From the NCBI GenBank assembly GCA_029203105.1, contig CP119318.1, positions 2,680,501-2,744,500 on the forward strand: DNA of 64,000 nucleotides. The letters run 5' to 3'. Position 1 is the first letter of the stretch. The number at the start of each line of letters is the position of its first letter. Positions 36,689 through 46,639 of this stretch are shown here, one piece after another. The DNA is from Candidatus Kaistia colombiensis (lineage in GTDB: Bacteria > Pseudomonadota > Alphaproteobacteria > Rhizobiales > Kaistiaceae). A model generated the notes under the pieces. The model was given only the letters and a program-made list of their open reading frames with translations. It was not told the origin of the DNA and searched no databases. The position numbers and the translations under genes were made by a program.

Positions 36689-37849
36689 GTGGCCGCGCCG
36701 CGTATTTACCTCGATTACAATGCCGGTGCGCCGCTTCGTCCCGAAGTGCGCGCGGCCATGATCGAGGCGCTGGATGCTTCCGGCAACGCGTCGTCCGTGC
36801 ATGGCGAGGGCAGGGCTGCCCGCGCCAGGGTCGAGACGGCCCGCCGTCGCGTCGCCGCGCTGGTGGGTGCCGATCCCGGCCGGGTGATCTTCACCTCGGG
36901 CGGCACCGAGGCAAACGTCACCGTGCTCAGCCCGCGGATGCGTGTCGGCGCTGCCGAGGTGGCGGTCGACCGGCTGCTGGTTGGTGCGACGGAGCACCCC
37001 TCGGTGCTCGCCGGTGGCCGCTTTGCGGCGGACACGGTTCGGCAGATCGCCGTTGACGGCGAGGGCCGGCTGGTGCTGGCGCAGCTGCGGGCCGAACTGG
37101 AGCTGGCCAGGGCCGAGGGCAAGCGGGTGCTTGTCTCGGTGATGCTGGCCAACAACGAGACCGGTACGCTCCAGTCGGTGGCCGAGATCGCGGCGCTCTC
37201 TCGCGAATTCGGCGCGCTGGTTCATACCGACGCGATCCAGGCTGCCGGCCGGGTTCCGGTCGATATCGCGGCGCTCGGCGTCGACTTCCTGACGCTGTCG
37301 GCGCACAAGCTTGGCGGGCCGCAAGGGGCGGGCGCGATCGTGCTGGGCGGCGATCTGGTTTCGCCCGTTCCGCTGCTCGTCGGTGGCGGCCAGGAAAAAT
37401 ACAGCCGGGCCGGCACCCAGAACGTGGCGGCGATTGTCGGCTTCGGCGTCGCGGCGGAATTGGCCGGCGCCGATCTCGAACGTTCTGCCGAATGGAACCT
37501 CTGGCGCGATCAGCTCGCGGCGGCGGCCGAACCGGCCATTCTCTTGAGCGGGGGCGCCGAGCGGCTCCCGCAGACGCTGTCACTCGGCGTCGCAGGTCTC
37601 CAGGCGGAAACGCTGGTGATCGCGCTCGATCTCGAAGGGGTCGCGGTTTCGGCCGGCTCTGCCTGTTCTTCGGGAAAAGTCGCTGTTTCGCATGTGATGA
37701 AGGCCATGAATGTGCCCGATGCGCATGCGAAGTCCGCGATCCGCGTCAGTTTCGGATGGGAAACCGCCGAATCCGACATACGTAGATTTACGGAGGTCTG
37801 GGGACGTGTCATGAGACGGCTCGCGCCGGGCGTGACACGCGCCGCATGA
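36689..37849 (+). CDS. sufS2: Cysteine desulfurase family protein (first gene of suf operon)
   Basis: A 386-residue PLP enzyme of the NifS/IscS class V type that takes sulfur from cysteine for Fe-S cluster assembly. Motifs: IYLDYNAGAPLRPEVR at the start, VIFTSGGTEANVTVL, the PLP-lysine region LSAHKLGGPQGAGAI (Lys near 205), and the sulfur-carrying Cys loop VSAGSACSSGKVAVSHVM. The GTG at 36689 (MAAPRIYLDYN) fits family starts and has GGAGA upstream; an ATG at 36653 would add 12 residues. It matches the extra desulfurase (sufS2) that opens the suf operon of rhizobia. Confidence 0.9.
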   Translation: MAAPRIYLDYNAGAPLRPEVRAAMIEALDASGNASSVHGEGRAARARVETARRRVAALVGADPGRVIFTSGGTEANVTVLSPRMRVGAAEVAVDRLLVGATEHPSVLAGGRFAADTVRQIAVDGEGRLVLAQLRAELELARAEGKRVLVSVMLANNETGTLQSVAEIAALSREFGALVHTDAIQAAGRVPVDIAALGVDFLTLSAHKLGGPQGAGAIVLGGDLVSPVPLLVGGGQEKYSRAGTQNVAAIVGFGVAAELAGADLERSAEWNLWRDQLAAAAEPAILLSGGAERLPQTLSLGVAGLQAETLVIALDLEGVAVSAGSACSSGKVAVSHVMKAMNVPDAHAKSAIRVSFGWETAESDIRRFTEVWGRVMRRLAPGVTRAA

Positions 37850-37898
37850 CAACGCACTCAACCCGCGGTCCTTGAAACCGCTGTGGATGGAGTAGGCA

Positions 37899-39377
<1,479 letters not shown>

Positions 39378-39390
39378 GTCCTTTCTTTCT

Positions 39391-39521
39391 GAACCTCCCC
39401 ATCGAGGGGGGAGGTCGAAACCGGCAAAGCCGGTTTCGGGAGGGGGCGTTTGGTCAGACACCGGAAACCCCTCCCCGAAACGCTTGCAGCGTTTCGACCC
39501 TCCCTCAAGGGGAGGGTTCAG
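39391..39521. repeat. Intergenic inverted-repeat element between sufB and sufC
   Basis: About 130 bases. The outer arms read GAACCTCCCC and GGGGAGGGTTC. Within are two further hairpins: GTCGAAACCGGC-AAA-GCCGGTTTCGG and CCGAAACGCTTGCAGCGTTTCG. A mosaic palindromic repeat typical of Hyphomicrobiales, sitting inside an operon. Confidence 0.75.
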
Positions 39522-39548
39522 ACAGCCAGTTTTGAACGGAACAACGAT

Positions 39549-40298
<750 letters not shown>

Positions 40299-40314
40299 GC
40301 AGGGAGTGGCATCG

Positions 40315-41628
40315 ATGAACGCCGAGCCGCGCATCCTGCGCACACAGGCCGAAGAGACGCTGGCGCTGGAATTCGCCGCCGCCCGCACGCAATTGCCGGG
40401 CTCGCCCGCGATCGCCGCGGCGCGCGAGGCCGCCTTCGCCGCCTTCCAGAAGCTGGGGCTGCCGCATCGCCGGACCGAGCCCTGGCGCTATACCGATCTG
40501 CGCGCCCTGCTGCGCACCGTGCCGCCGCTGGCGATCGGCACCAGCGGCGATGATGTCGTCGTCGCCGACCTGCTGCCCGGCCTCGACCGCGCGCGCCTCG
40601 TGGTGGTCGACGGAGCCTTCCGGCCGGAGCTGTCGGATCTTTCCGGTCTTGACGGTGTCACCATCCGTCCGCTGGTCGATCTCCTGCGCGACGGCGATAC
40701 CCGCGTCGGCCAGCAGATCGCCCCGCTCAACGATGCGGTCGTATCGCTCAATTCGGCCCTGATGGTCGGCGGCGTCGCCATCGACGTGCCGGCCGATGCC
40801 CGCATCGCCCGCGCGATCGAGATCGCCCATGTGACGAGCTCGGCGGTGGCCTCGCATGTCCGCAATCTCGTGACCATCGGCGCGGACGCGTCCGTTCGCA
40901 TCCTCGAGACTCATCTCGGCCCGGCCGGCAGCGCCTACCAGGCCAATATCGTGACCGAGGCGACCGCGGGCGACCGTGCCAAGGTGATCTGGGCCAAGCT
41001 GCAGTCGGAGGGCGACGCCGCCGTCCATCTCGGCACGCTCGCCGTGTCGATCGCGACCGAGACCCAGTTCGATCACTTGACGCTGATGACCGGCGCCGCG
41101 ATCTCGCGGGCGCAGACCTTTGTCACCTACACCGGCGAGAACGCCCGCGCCGGACTGTTTGGCGCGACCATGATCCGTGGCAAGCAGCATGCCGACATTG
41201 CGCTCGGCGTCGATCACGCCGTGCCGAATGGCGCCAGCCGCGAATTGTTCAAGGCGGTGATGGATGGCCGCGCCGAGGGCGTCTTCCAGGGCCGCATCGT
41301 GGTCCGCCCCGATGCCCAGAAGACCGATGGCCGGATGATGACGCAGGGCCTGCTCCTCTCCGAGGACGCCTCCTTCTTCGTCAAGCCGGAGCTGGAGATC
41401 TTCGCCGACGACGTCCAGTGCGCGCATGGCGCGACCAGCGGCGAGATCGACGAGGACATCCTGTTCTACCTGCTCTCGCGCGGCATTCCGCGCGCCGAGG
41501 CCGAGACCCTGCTGGTGACGGCATTCCTCGCCGAGGCGATCGAGGGGCTTGGCGACGAGGCGATCGGCGACGCCTTCGAGGAGATCGCCCGCAACTGGCT
41601 CGCAACGCGCGGGCAAGAGGCAGCATGA
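40315..41628 (+). CDS. sufD: Fe-S cluster assembly protein SufD
   Basis: A 437-residue SufB paralogue, partner in the SufBC2D scaffold. Recognisable from the N-terminal GLPHRRTEPWRYTDLRALL, the beta-helix middle (HADIALGVDHAVPNGASRELFKAVMDGRAEGVFQGRIVV), DDVQCAHGATSGEIDEDILFYLLSRGIPRAEAETLL at the C-terminus. Start ATG at 40315, 16 bases after sufC. It overlaps sufS by four bases (ATGA), so the two are translationally coupled. Confidence 0.96.
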   Translation: MNAEPRILRTQAEETLALEFAAARTQLPGSPAIAAAREAAFAAFQKLGLPHRRTEPWRYTDLRALLRTVPPLAIGTSGDDVVVADLLPGLDRARLVVVDGAFRPELSDLSGLDGVTIRPLVDLLRDGDTRVGQQIAPLNDAVVSLNSALMVGGVAIDVPADARIARAIEIAHVTSSAVASHVRNLVTIGADASVRILETHLGPAGSAYQANIVTEATAGDRAKVIWAKLQSEGDAAVHLGTLAVSIATETQFDHLTLMTGAAISRAQTFVTYTGENARAGLFGATMIRGKQHADIALGVDHAVPNGASRELFKAVMDGRAEGVFQGRIVVRPDAQKTDGRMMTQGLLLSEDASFFVKPELEIFADDVQCAHGATSGEIDEDILFYLLSRGIPRAEAETLLVTAFLAEAIEGLGDEAIGDAFEEIARNWLATRGQEAA

Positions 41629-42854
41629 GCGAACAGGGCGCCTATGACGTTCAGGCGATAAGGCGGGATTTTCCGATCCTGTCGAGGACGGTTTATGGCA
41701 AGCCGCTCGTCTATCTCGACAATGGCGCCTCCGCGCAGAAGCCTCAGGCGATGCTGGACGCGGTGACCAAGGCGTATACGGAAGAATACGCCAACGTCCA
41801 TCGCGGCCTGCACTACCTCTCGAATGTCGCGACTGATGCCTATGAAAAGTCGCGCGAGACCGTCCGGCGTTTCCTGAACGCCGGTTCGGTCGACGAGATC
41901 ATCTTCACCCGCTCCTCCACCGAGGCGATCAACCTGGTCGCCTCGTCGCTGGGGGCTGACATCGGCGAGGGCGACGAGATCATCGTCTCGATCCTCGAGC
42001 ACCATTCCAACATCGTGCCCTGGCATTTCCTGCGCGAGCGGAAGGGCGCGGTGATCAAATGGGCGCCGATCGCCGATGACGGCACCTTCTTGCTCGACGA
42101 ATTCGAGAAGCTGATCACGCCGCGGACCAAGATCGTCGCAATCACCCATATGTCGAACGTCACCGGCACGATCGTCCCGATCAAGGATGTCGTCCGCATC
42201 GCCCATGCGCATGGCATCAAGGTGCTGGTCGATGGCAGTCAGGGCGCCGTGCATCTGCCGGTCGACGTTAGGGATCTCGACGCCGATTTCTATTGCATCA
42301 CCGGCCACAAGCTCTACGGCCCGACCGGCATCGGCGTGCTGTATGGCAAGAAGGCGTTGCTCGAAGTGATGCCGCCCTTCCTCGGCGGCGGCGAGATGAT
42401 CCGCGAGGTGACGGAAGACAACGTCACCTATGGTGAGCCGCCGCACCGCTTCGAGGCCGGCACGCCGCCGATCGTCCAGGCGATCGGCCTCGGCGCGTCG
42501 CTTGAGTATATGGAGCGGATCGGTCGGGCGCGGATTCTGGCGCATGAAGAAGCGCTGCGCGATTACGCGCATGAGCGCCTTTCGGCCATCAACAGCCTGA
42601 AGATATTCGGCACGACGAAGGACAAGGGCGCGATCGTCTCGTTCGAGATGGCGGGCGCGCATGCGCACGACATTTCCACCATCATCGATCGTGAGGGCGT
42701 CGCCGTCCGGGCCGGAACCCATTGCGCCCAGCCGCTCTTGCACCGGTTCGGCGTGACCTCCACATGTCGGGCGTCGTTCGGTCTCTACAATACCTTTGAC
42801 GAGGTCGACCGCCTTGCCGATGCGCTGGTCAAGGCGCATGCTTTCTTCGCATGA
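41625..42854 (+). CDS. sufS: Cysteine desulfurase SufS
   Basis: A 409-residue PLP-dependent group II desulfurase that supplies sulfur to SufBCD. Motifs: YLDNGASAQKPQAMLDA, YANVHRGLHYLS, EHHSNIVPWHFL, the PLP-Lys segment FYCITGHKLYGPTGIGVLYGK (Lys near 227) and the active Cys in RAGTHCAQPLLHRFG (near residue 363). Group II enzymes usually work with SufE or SufU; neither is in this window. Confidence 0.97.
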   Translation: MSEQGAYDVQAIRRDFPILSRTVYGKPLVYLDNGASAQKPQAMLDAVTKAYTEEYANVHRGLHYLSNVATDAYEKSRETVRRFLNAGSVDEIIFTRSSTEAINLVASSLGADIGEGDEIIVSILEHHSNIVPWHFLRERKGAVIKWAPIADDGTFLLDEFEKLITPRTKIVAITHMSNVTGTIVPIKDVVRIAHAHGIKVLVDGSQGAVHLPVDVRDLDADFYCITGHKLYGPTGIGVLYGKKALLEVMPPFLGGGEMIREVTEDNVTYGEPPHRFEAGTPPIVQAIGLGASLEYMERIGRARILAHEEALRDYAHERLSAINSLKIFGTTKDKGAIVSFEMAGAHAHDISTIIDREGVAVRAGTHCAQPLLHRFGVTSTCRASFGLYNTFDEVDRLADALVKAHAFFA

Positions 42855-42863
42855 GGATCTGAA

Positions 42864-43259
42864 ATGGACGATATCGCGCTAATCGGCGAGGCGAAGGACG
42901 AAGCGGCGGCGGCGACAGTCGAAGCGCCGGGTTCCGCCATTCCGGCCGAGGAACTGGAGCGTCTCTCGGGCGACATCGTCGCCGCGCTCAAGACGGTCTA
43001 TGACCCCGAGATCCCGGCCGACATCTACGAACTCGGCCTGATCTACAAGATCGACATCGACGACGACCGCAACGTCGCCATCGAGATGACGCTGACGGCC
43101 CCCGGCTGTCCGGTGGCGGGCGAAATGCCCGGCTGGGTCGAGAACGCCGTCGGATCCGTCCCCGGCGTCGGCCGCGTCGACGTCACCATGACCTTCGATC
43201 CGCCGTGGTCGCAGGACCGCATGTCGGACGAAGCCCGCGTCGCGCTCGACTGGTACTGA
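42864..43259 (+). CDS. SUF system assembly factor, MIP18/DUF59 family (SufX/SufT-like)
   Basis: A 131-residue protein with a low-complexity Ala/Glu N-terminus and the DUF59 core: LKTVYDPEIPADIYELGLIYKIDIDDDRNVAIEMTLTAPGCPVAGEMPGWVE, with the conserved Cys of the APGCP loop, then VDVTMTFDPPWSQDRMSDEARVALDWY. Family members help mature Fe-S proteins. It lies 10 bases after sufS, in the usual operon position (called sufX or sufT in related bacteria). Confidence 0.92.
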   Translation: MDDIALIGEAKDEAAAATVEAPGSAIPAEELERLSGDIVAALKTVYDPEIPADIYELGLIYKIDIDDDRNVAIEMTLTAPGCPVAGEMPGWVENAVGSVPGVGRVDVTMTFDPPWSQDRMSDEARVALDWY

Positions 43260-43262
43260 GCC

Positions 43263-43721
43263 GTGGGCAAGGCTCCGCCGATTACCGGAGTTCTGGAGAC
43301 GGCGATCTATGTCGACGACATTTCTCGCGCGGCCGCGTTCTACCGCGACATTCTCGGCCTTCAGGCCCTGATCGAGGATGACCGGCTGGTCGCTTTCGAC
43401 GCCGGACCGGCCAGTGTGCTACTGGTCTTCCTGCGGGGCGCGACGTTGAAGGATGTCGTGCTGCCCGGCGGCACGATTCCGGCGCATGACGGCGGTGGCC
43501 CCTATCATTTCGCGCTGCGCATCCCGGCGGATGCGATTTCCGCGTGGCGGGACCATCTCGTTGCCCGCGGCGTGCGGATCAAGGCCGAGATGGCCTGGCC
43601 GCAGGGCGGCGAGAGCCTCTATTTCCACGACCCGGACGGCCATGTCGTCGAACTGGCGACGCCGGGCATATGGTCGAATGATTCCGATCTGCCCGTCGCT
43701 GCCTTGCAGAACGGGATCTGA
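43263..43721 (+). CDS. VOC (glyoxalase/bleomycin-resistance) superfamily protein
   Basis: A 152-residue protein with two beta-alpha-beta-beta-beta modules of the vicinal oxygen chelate fold: LETAIYVDDISRAAAFYRDILGLQALIEDDRLVAF at the front and HFALRIPADAISAWRDHLVARGVRI...GGESLYFHDPDGHVVELATPG at the back. Candidate metal ligands are the His in YHFALR and the Glu in VVELATPG. GTG start three bases after the sufX stop. It is inserted between sufX and sufA, a place normally without such a gene; any role in Fe-S assembly is unproven. Confidence 0.85.
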   Translation: MGKAPPITGVLETAIYVDDISRAAAFYRDILGLQALIEDDRLVAFDAGPASVLLVFLRGATLKDVVLPGGTIPAHDGGGPYHFALRIPADAISAWRDHLVARGVRIKAEMAWPQGGESLYFHDPDGHVVELATPGIWSNDSDLPVAALQNGI

Positions 43722-43775
43722 TCGCCGATCTTTGGATCGACAAGGGCGCTTTGCGCCGCGAACTGGAGAATTGCC

Positions 43776-44168
43776 ATGGGCGTCCGTTCACGCTTCGCCG
43801 TGATGTCCCTGACCGAAGCCGCCGCCGAGCGGGTCCGCGAGATCGTCGAGGATTCCGACGAGCCCGTGCTCGGCCTGCGCATCGGCGTCAAGAAGGGCGG
43901 CTGCGCCGGCATGGAATACACGATGAAGGCGGTCGCCGAAGCCGACCCCAAGGACGAGCGCATCGAGGGCCACGGCGCGACGGTGTTCGTCGATCCGGCC
44001 GCAGTACTCTACCTGCTCGGCACGGTGATGGATTTCGAGACGACCAAGCTTCGTTCCGGCTTCGTGTTCAAGAACCCCAACGAGGTGTCGGCCTGCGGCT
44101 GCGGCGAGTCCGTCATGCTGAAGCCAGCGGATCCCTCCGAGACGACCGCCGCGGCGGCCGACCGCTAG
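43776..44168 (+). CDS. sufA: Fe-S cluster carrier SufA (HesB/IscA family)
   Basis: A 130-residue A-type carrier that passes clusters to target apoproteins. The three conserved cysteines are present: one in KKGGCAGMEY (near residue 43) and two in SACGCGESV (near 110). Start ATG at 43776; an internal ATG at 43803 (MSLTEAAAERVREI) is possible. Last gene of the suf operon, followed by a repeat-rich gap. Confidence 0.95.
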   Translation: MGVRSRFAVMSLTEAAAERVREIVEDSDEPVLGLRIGVKKGGCAGMEYTMKAVAEADPKDERIEGHGATVFVDPAAVLYLLGTVMDFETTKLRSGFVFKNPNEVSACGCGESVMLKPADPSETTAAAADR

Positions 44169-44177
44169 CTCGTTCTT

Positions 44178-44446
44178 CACCTCTCCCTGAGGGAGATGTC
44201 GACGGCAGAAGGCCGGCGGGTGAGGGTTTGCGATCCCTACGGGGATCTGCTGAACCGCAACCCGCAATCCTCACCATGCTGAGGAGGCCCGAAGGGCCGT
44301 CCCGAAGCACGAAAGCTCTATCAAGTCTCTCTGCCGTCATCCCGGCGAAGGCCGGGATCCATACTCACCGCCGGGTATCCCTGAAACTACGCCCTACCGA
44401 CGGCGGCCTGCGGTTATGGGCCCCGGCCTCCGCCGGGGCGACGGGT
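44178..44446. repeat. Cluster of three intergenic palindromic repeats between sufA and tenA
   Basis: Three different families in a row: a CTCACCTCTCCCTGAGGGAG element at 44178-44235, a CCTCAGGATG-type copy (CTGAGGAGGCCCGAAGGGCC) at 44266-44310, and a GTCATCCCGGCGAAGGCCGG element at 44336-44366 with its inverted partner CCCCGGCCTCCGCCGGGGCG at 44421-44440. No gene is present in this 315-base gap. No thiamine riboswitch was recognised before tenA. Confidence 0.75.
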
Positions 44447-44483
44447 CTACGCCCACGCCACAATCCCTCTTCCGGAGTCTCCC

Positions 44484-45149
44484 TTGTCGAGCCTGTTCGA
44501 GCGCCTGAAGTCCGATGCCGCCGCCGATTGGCAGGCCTATGTCGGCCACCCCTTCGTCCTCGGCCTCGGCGACGGCACGCTGCCCCGGCCGTCGTTCCAG
44601 CACTATCTGGTGCAGGACTACCTGTTCCTGATCGAGTTCGCCCGCGCCTATGCGATCGGAGTCTACAAGGCGCCGAACGCGCTCGAGATGCGCAAGGCCT
44701 CGGCCGGAATGCACGCCATTCTCGACGAGACCAGCCTGCATCTGAAGCTTTGCGCCGAATGGGGCCTCTCGCAGGAAGCGGTCGAGAACACGGCCGAATC
44801 CCGGGCGACGATCGCCTACACCCGCTTCGTTCAGGAGGCCGGCCTGCGCGGCGACATGCTCGATCTCGTGGTGGCGCTGTCGCCCTGCGTCGTCGGCTAT
44901 GCCGAGATCGGTACGGCGCTCAGCCTTTCGGGCAGGGGCCTCGATGGCGAGAATCCCTATTCGGCCTGGATCCGCGAATATGCCGGCGAGGGCTATCAGG
45001 CGGTGGCCGAAGCCGGCCTTGCCCAGATCGACCGGCTTGCGGCACTCTATCTGACCGAGGCGCGCTATCCGTGCCTGCTCGAAATCTTCCGGCAGGCCGT
45101 CCGCTTGGAGGGCGATTTCTGGCAGATGGGCCTCGATATCGCAGACTGA
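44484..45149 (+). CDS. tenA: TenA family aminopyrimidine aminohydrolase (thiaminase II)
   Basis: A 221-residue cytoplasmic helical-bundle enzyme that hydrolyses aminomethyl-pyrimidine breakdown products of thiamine for salvage. The family pattern FVLGLGDGTLPRPSFQHYLVQDYLFLIEFARAYA is clear, with LSPCVVGYAEIG carrying the catalytic-type Cys near residue 133 and the C-terminal Glu-rich helix. The start is a TTG at 44484 with GGAG upstream; no ATG fits the full domain. Confidence 0.92.
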   Translation: MSSLFERLKSDAAADWQAYVGHPFVLGLGDGTLPRPSFQHYLVQDYLFLIEFARAYAIGVYKAPNALEMRKASAGMHAILDETSLHLKLCAEWGLSQEAVENTAESRATIAYTRFVQEAGLRGDMLDLVVALSPCVVGYAEIGTALSLSGRGLDGENPYSAWIREYAGEGYQAVAEAGLAQIDRLAALYLTEARYPCLLEIFRQAVRLEGDFWQMGLDIAD

Positions 45150-45159
45150 GGATCTCTGG

Positions 45160-45510
45160 ATGGCGGCCGATCTCGACTATCTCGCCGAATTGTTCGAGCC
45201 GGTCGGAGGCGTCCGCGTCCGTCGCATGTTCGGCGGCCTCGGCTTCTTCCGCGACGGGCTGATGTTCGGCATCTGGCAGGACGACACGATCTACCTGAAG
45301 GCGGACGACGCCACCCGCCCTGCCTATGAGGCGGAGGGCTGCGGTCCCTTTGTCTACGGTTCGAAAAATGGCCGCGAGACGGCGCTCGGCTACTACCGCC
45401 TGCCGGAGCGCCTGCTCGACGACACCGATGAATTGCGCGATTGGGCGCTGGCGGCGATCGACGTTGCCATCCGCGCCAACGCCGCCAAGCCGGTGAAACA
45501 GCGGAAGTAG
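45160..45510 (+). CDS. TfoX/Sxy N-terminal domain protein
   Basis: A 116-residue protein consisting only of the TfoX N-domain: YLAELFEPVGGVRVRRMFGGLGFFRDGLMFGIWQDDTIYLKAD, then YGSKNGRETALGYYRLPERLLDD. In gammaproteobacteria, TfoX/Sxy controls competence; stand-alone N-domain proteins in alphaproteobacteria have no assigned function. The 10-base gap from tenA suggests they are cotranscribed. Confidence 0.9.
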   Translation: MAADLDYLAELFEPVGGVRVRRMFGGLGFFRDGLMFGIWQDDTIYLKADDATRPAYEAEGCGPFVYGSKNGRETALGYYRLPERLLDDTDELRDWALAAIDVAIRANAAKPVKQRK

Positions 45511-45535
45511 CGGCAGTCCTTCATGCGTTCGCGCC

Positions 45536-46300
45536 TCAGGGCGTCAGGCTTATCGCCTTCAGCTCCTTCCGGGCCGTGCCGAAGGTGCCGAGTTGATAGA
45601 CGGATGCGCCCGTCGCGGAAAAGGTGAACGAGTCGAACGGCTCGGCCAGCATCTTGTTGAGATAGGCCTCGGTTCCGACGCCGATCGTCACATGCGGATT
45701 GAAATGCTCGCCCGCCGCGACCTTGGTGAAGCCGGCGACGTATTCGATCAGCGACTTCTGGATGTCGCGCCCGCCATCCTCGCTGAAGAACGCCGCGGGG
45801 GGGCCGGTCTTCACGGTATAGGGTTTGACCGCCGCGATGAGTTCATCCTGCAGCCGATGCAGGTCATCCGTCGGCTCGACCACGATGCCGGCAAGGCCGA
45901 CCGGCGGCGATGGAATGTAGTAATATTTGATCGCCTTCAGCGTCCATGTGGTGGGCTTTTCCTTGTTCAGCACGGCGGTCGCGGCCGCATACACCTCGTC
46001 GAGATCGTCGGTGCGGACGAACTGCTGCAGCAGGGTGACGTGCGGGTGGTGGGTCTCATCCAGCGCGAACCCCTTCGGGAAGGATTTGAGCAGCCGGGCG
46101 TTGGCGTCCTTGGCGTGCTGAAGCATCGTCGCGTCGGGTTCGAGCGCGATGTCGATCGCCGTCACGGAATCGGATTTCGCGGCGGCGCTATGGATTGGCC
46201 CGAGCGCCAGGGCCAGCCCGAGGCAGACTAGGAACAGGGCTGGCGGGCGCCGATGGCGCGGCCGGGATTTGACTGGGCTCGTCGGAACCCCATGCATCAT
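45536..46300 (-). CDS. Exported 2H phosphoesterase (2'-5' RNA ligase-like)
   Basis: About 254 residues. Two H-x-T motifs define the 2H phosphoesterase superfamily: HPHVTLLQQF near residue 87 and FNPHVTIGVG near residue 203. A hydrophobic segment near the start (LFLVCLGLALALGPIHSAAA) looks like a signal peptide, so the enzyme is likely periplasmic or secreted, unusual for a family mostly acting on intracellular RNA or cyclic nucleotides. Start ATG at 46300 (or 46297). It is convergent with the TfoX-like gene. Confidence 0.78.
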   Translation of the reverse strand: MMHGVPTSPVKSRPRHRRPPALFLVCLGLALALGPIHSAAAKSDSVTAIDIALEPDATMLQHAKDANARLLKSFPKGFALDETHHPHVTLLQQFVRTDDLDEVYAAATAVLNKEKPTTWTLKAIKYYYIPSPPVGLAGIVVEPTDDLHRLQDELIAAVKPYTVKTGPPAAFFSEDGGRDIQKSLIEYVAGFTKVAAGEHFNPHVTIGVGTEAYLNKMLAEPFDSFTFSATGASVYQLGTFGTARKELKAISLTP

Positions 46301-46448
46301 CGTTTTTCTCCCGCAATCCCCGCCTTCCGCAGGGAAGGTTGGTCGACTGCGCGTGTAGGGGAAAAATATGTGCCGCCCCACGGCTTCAAGGGCGCTTCAC
46401 GCAATCGTGGAGCGGACCGCGCAGCCGGACTCGCGCTCGGCAAGCAGG

Positions 46449-46632
46449 ACCCTCACCCAACCCTCTCCCGCGAGCGGGCGAGGGCTTTTTCCGCCTGCGG
46501 CTTCATCGAGCGCGAGGGCTACCTACGAGGATTGGGCACCGTGTTCTGGGCATCCGGCATTACCGGTTGCTCCGAGCCCGCCGTGATCGCCCCCTCTCCC
46601 GCGAGCGAGCGGGAGAGGGCCGGGGTGAGGGT
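46449..46632. repeat. CCCTCTCCCGC-type intergenic repeats, inverted pair
   Basis: ACCCTCACCCAACCCTCTCC at 46449-46490 and, inverted, CGGGAGAGGGCCGGGGTGAG at 46591-46632. Each has its own small hairpin (CTCCCGCGAGCGGG...). This is the same family as 61339-61450. The 340-base gap holds nothing else I can support. Confidence 0.75.
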
Positions 46633-46639
46633 ATTTCCC

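Noticed and set aside
44169..44483. Thiamine pyrophosphate riboswitch before tenA
   Set aside because: The gap is filled by three palindromic repeat elements, and no thi-box core (CTGAGA...ACCTGAT) is present.
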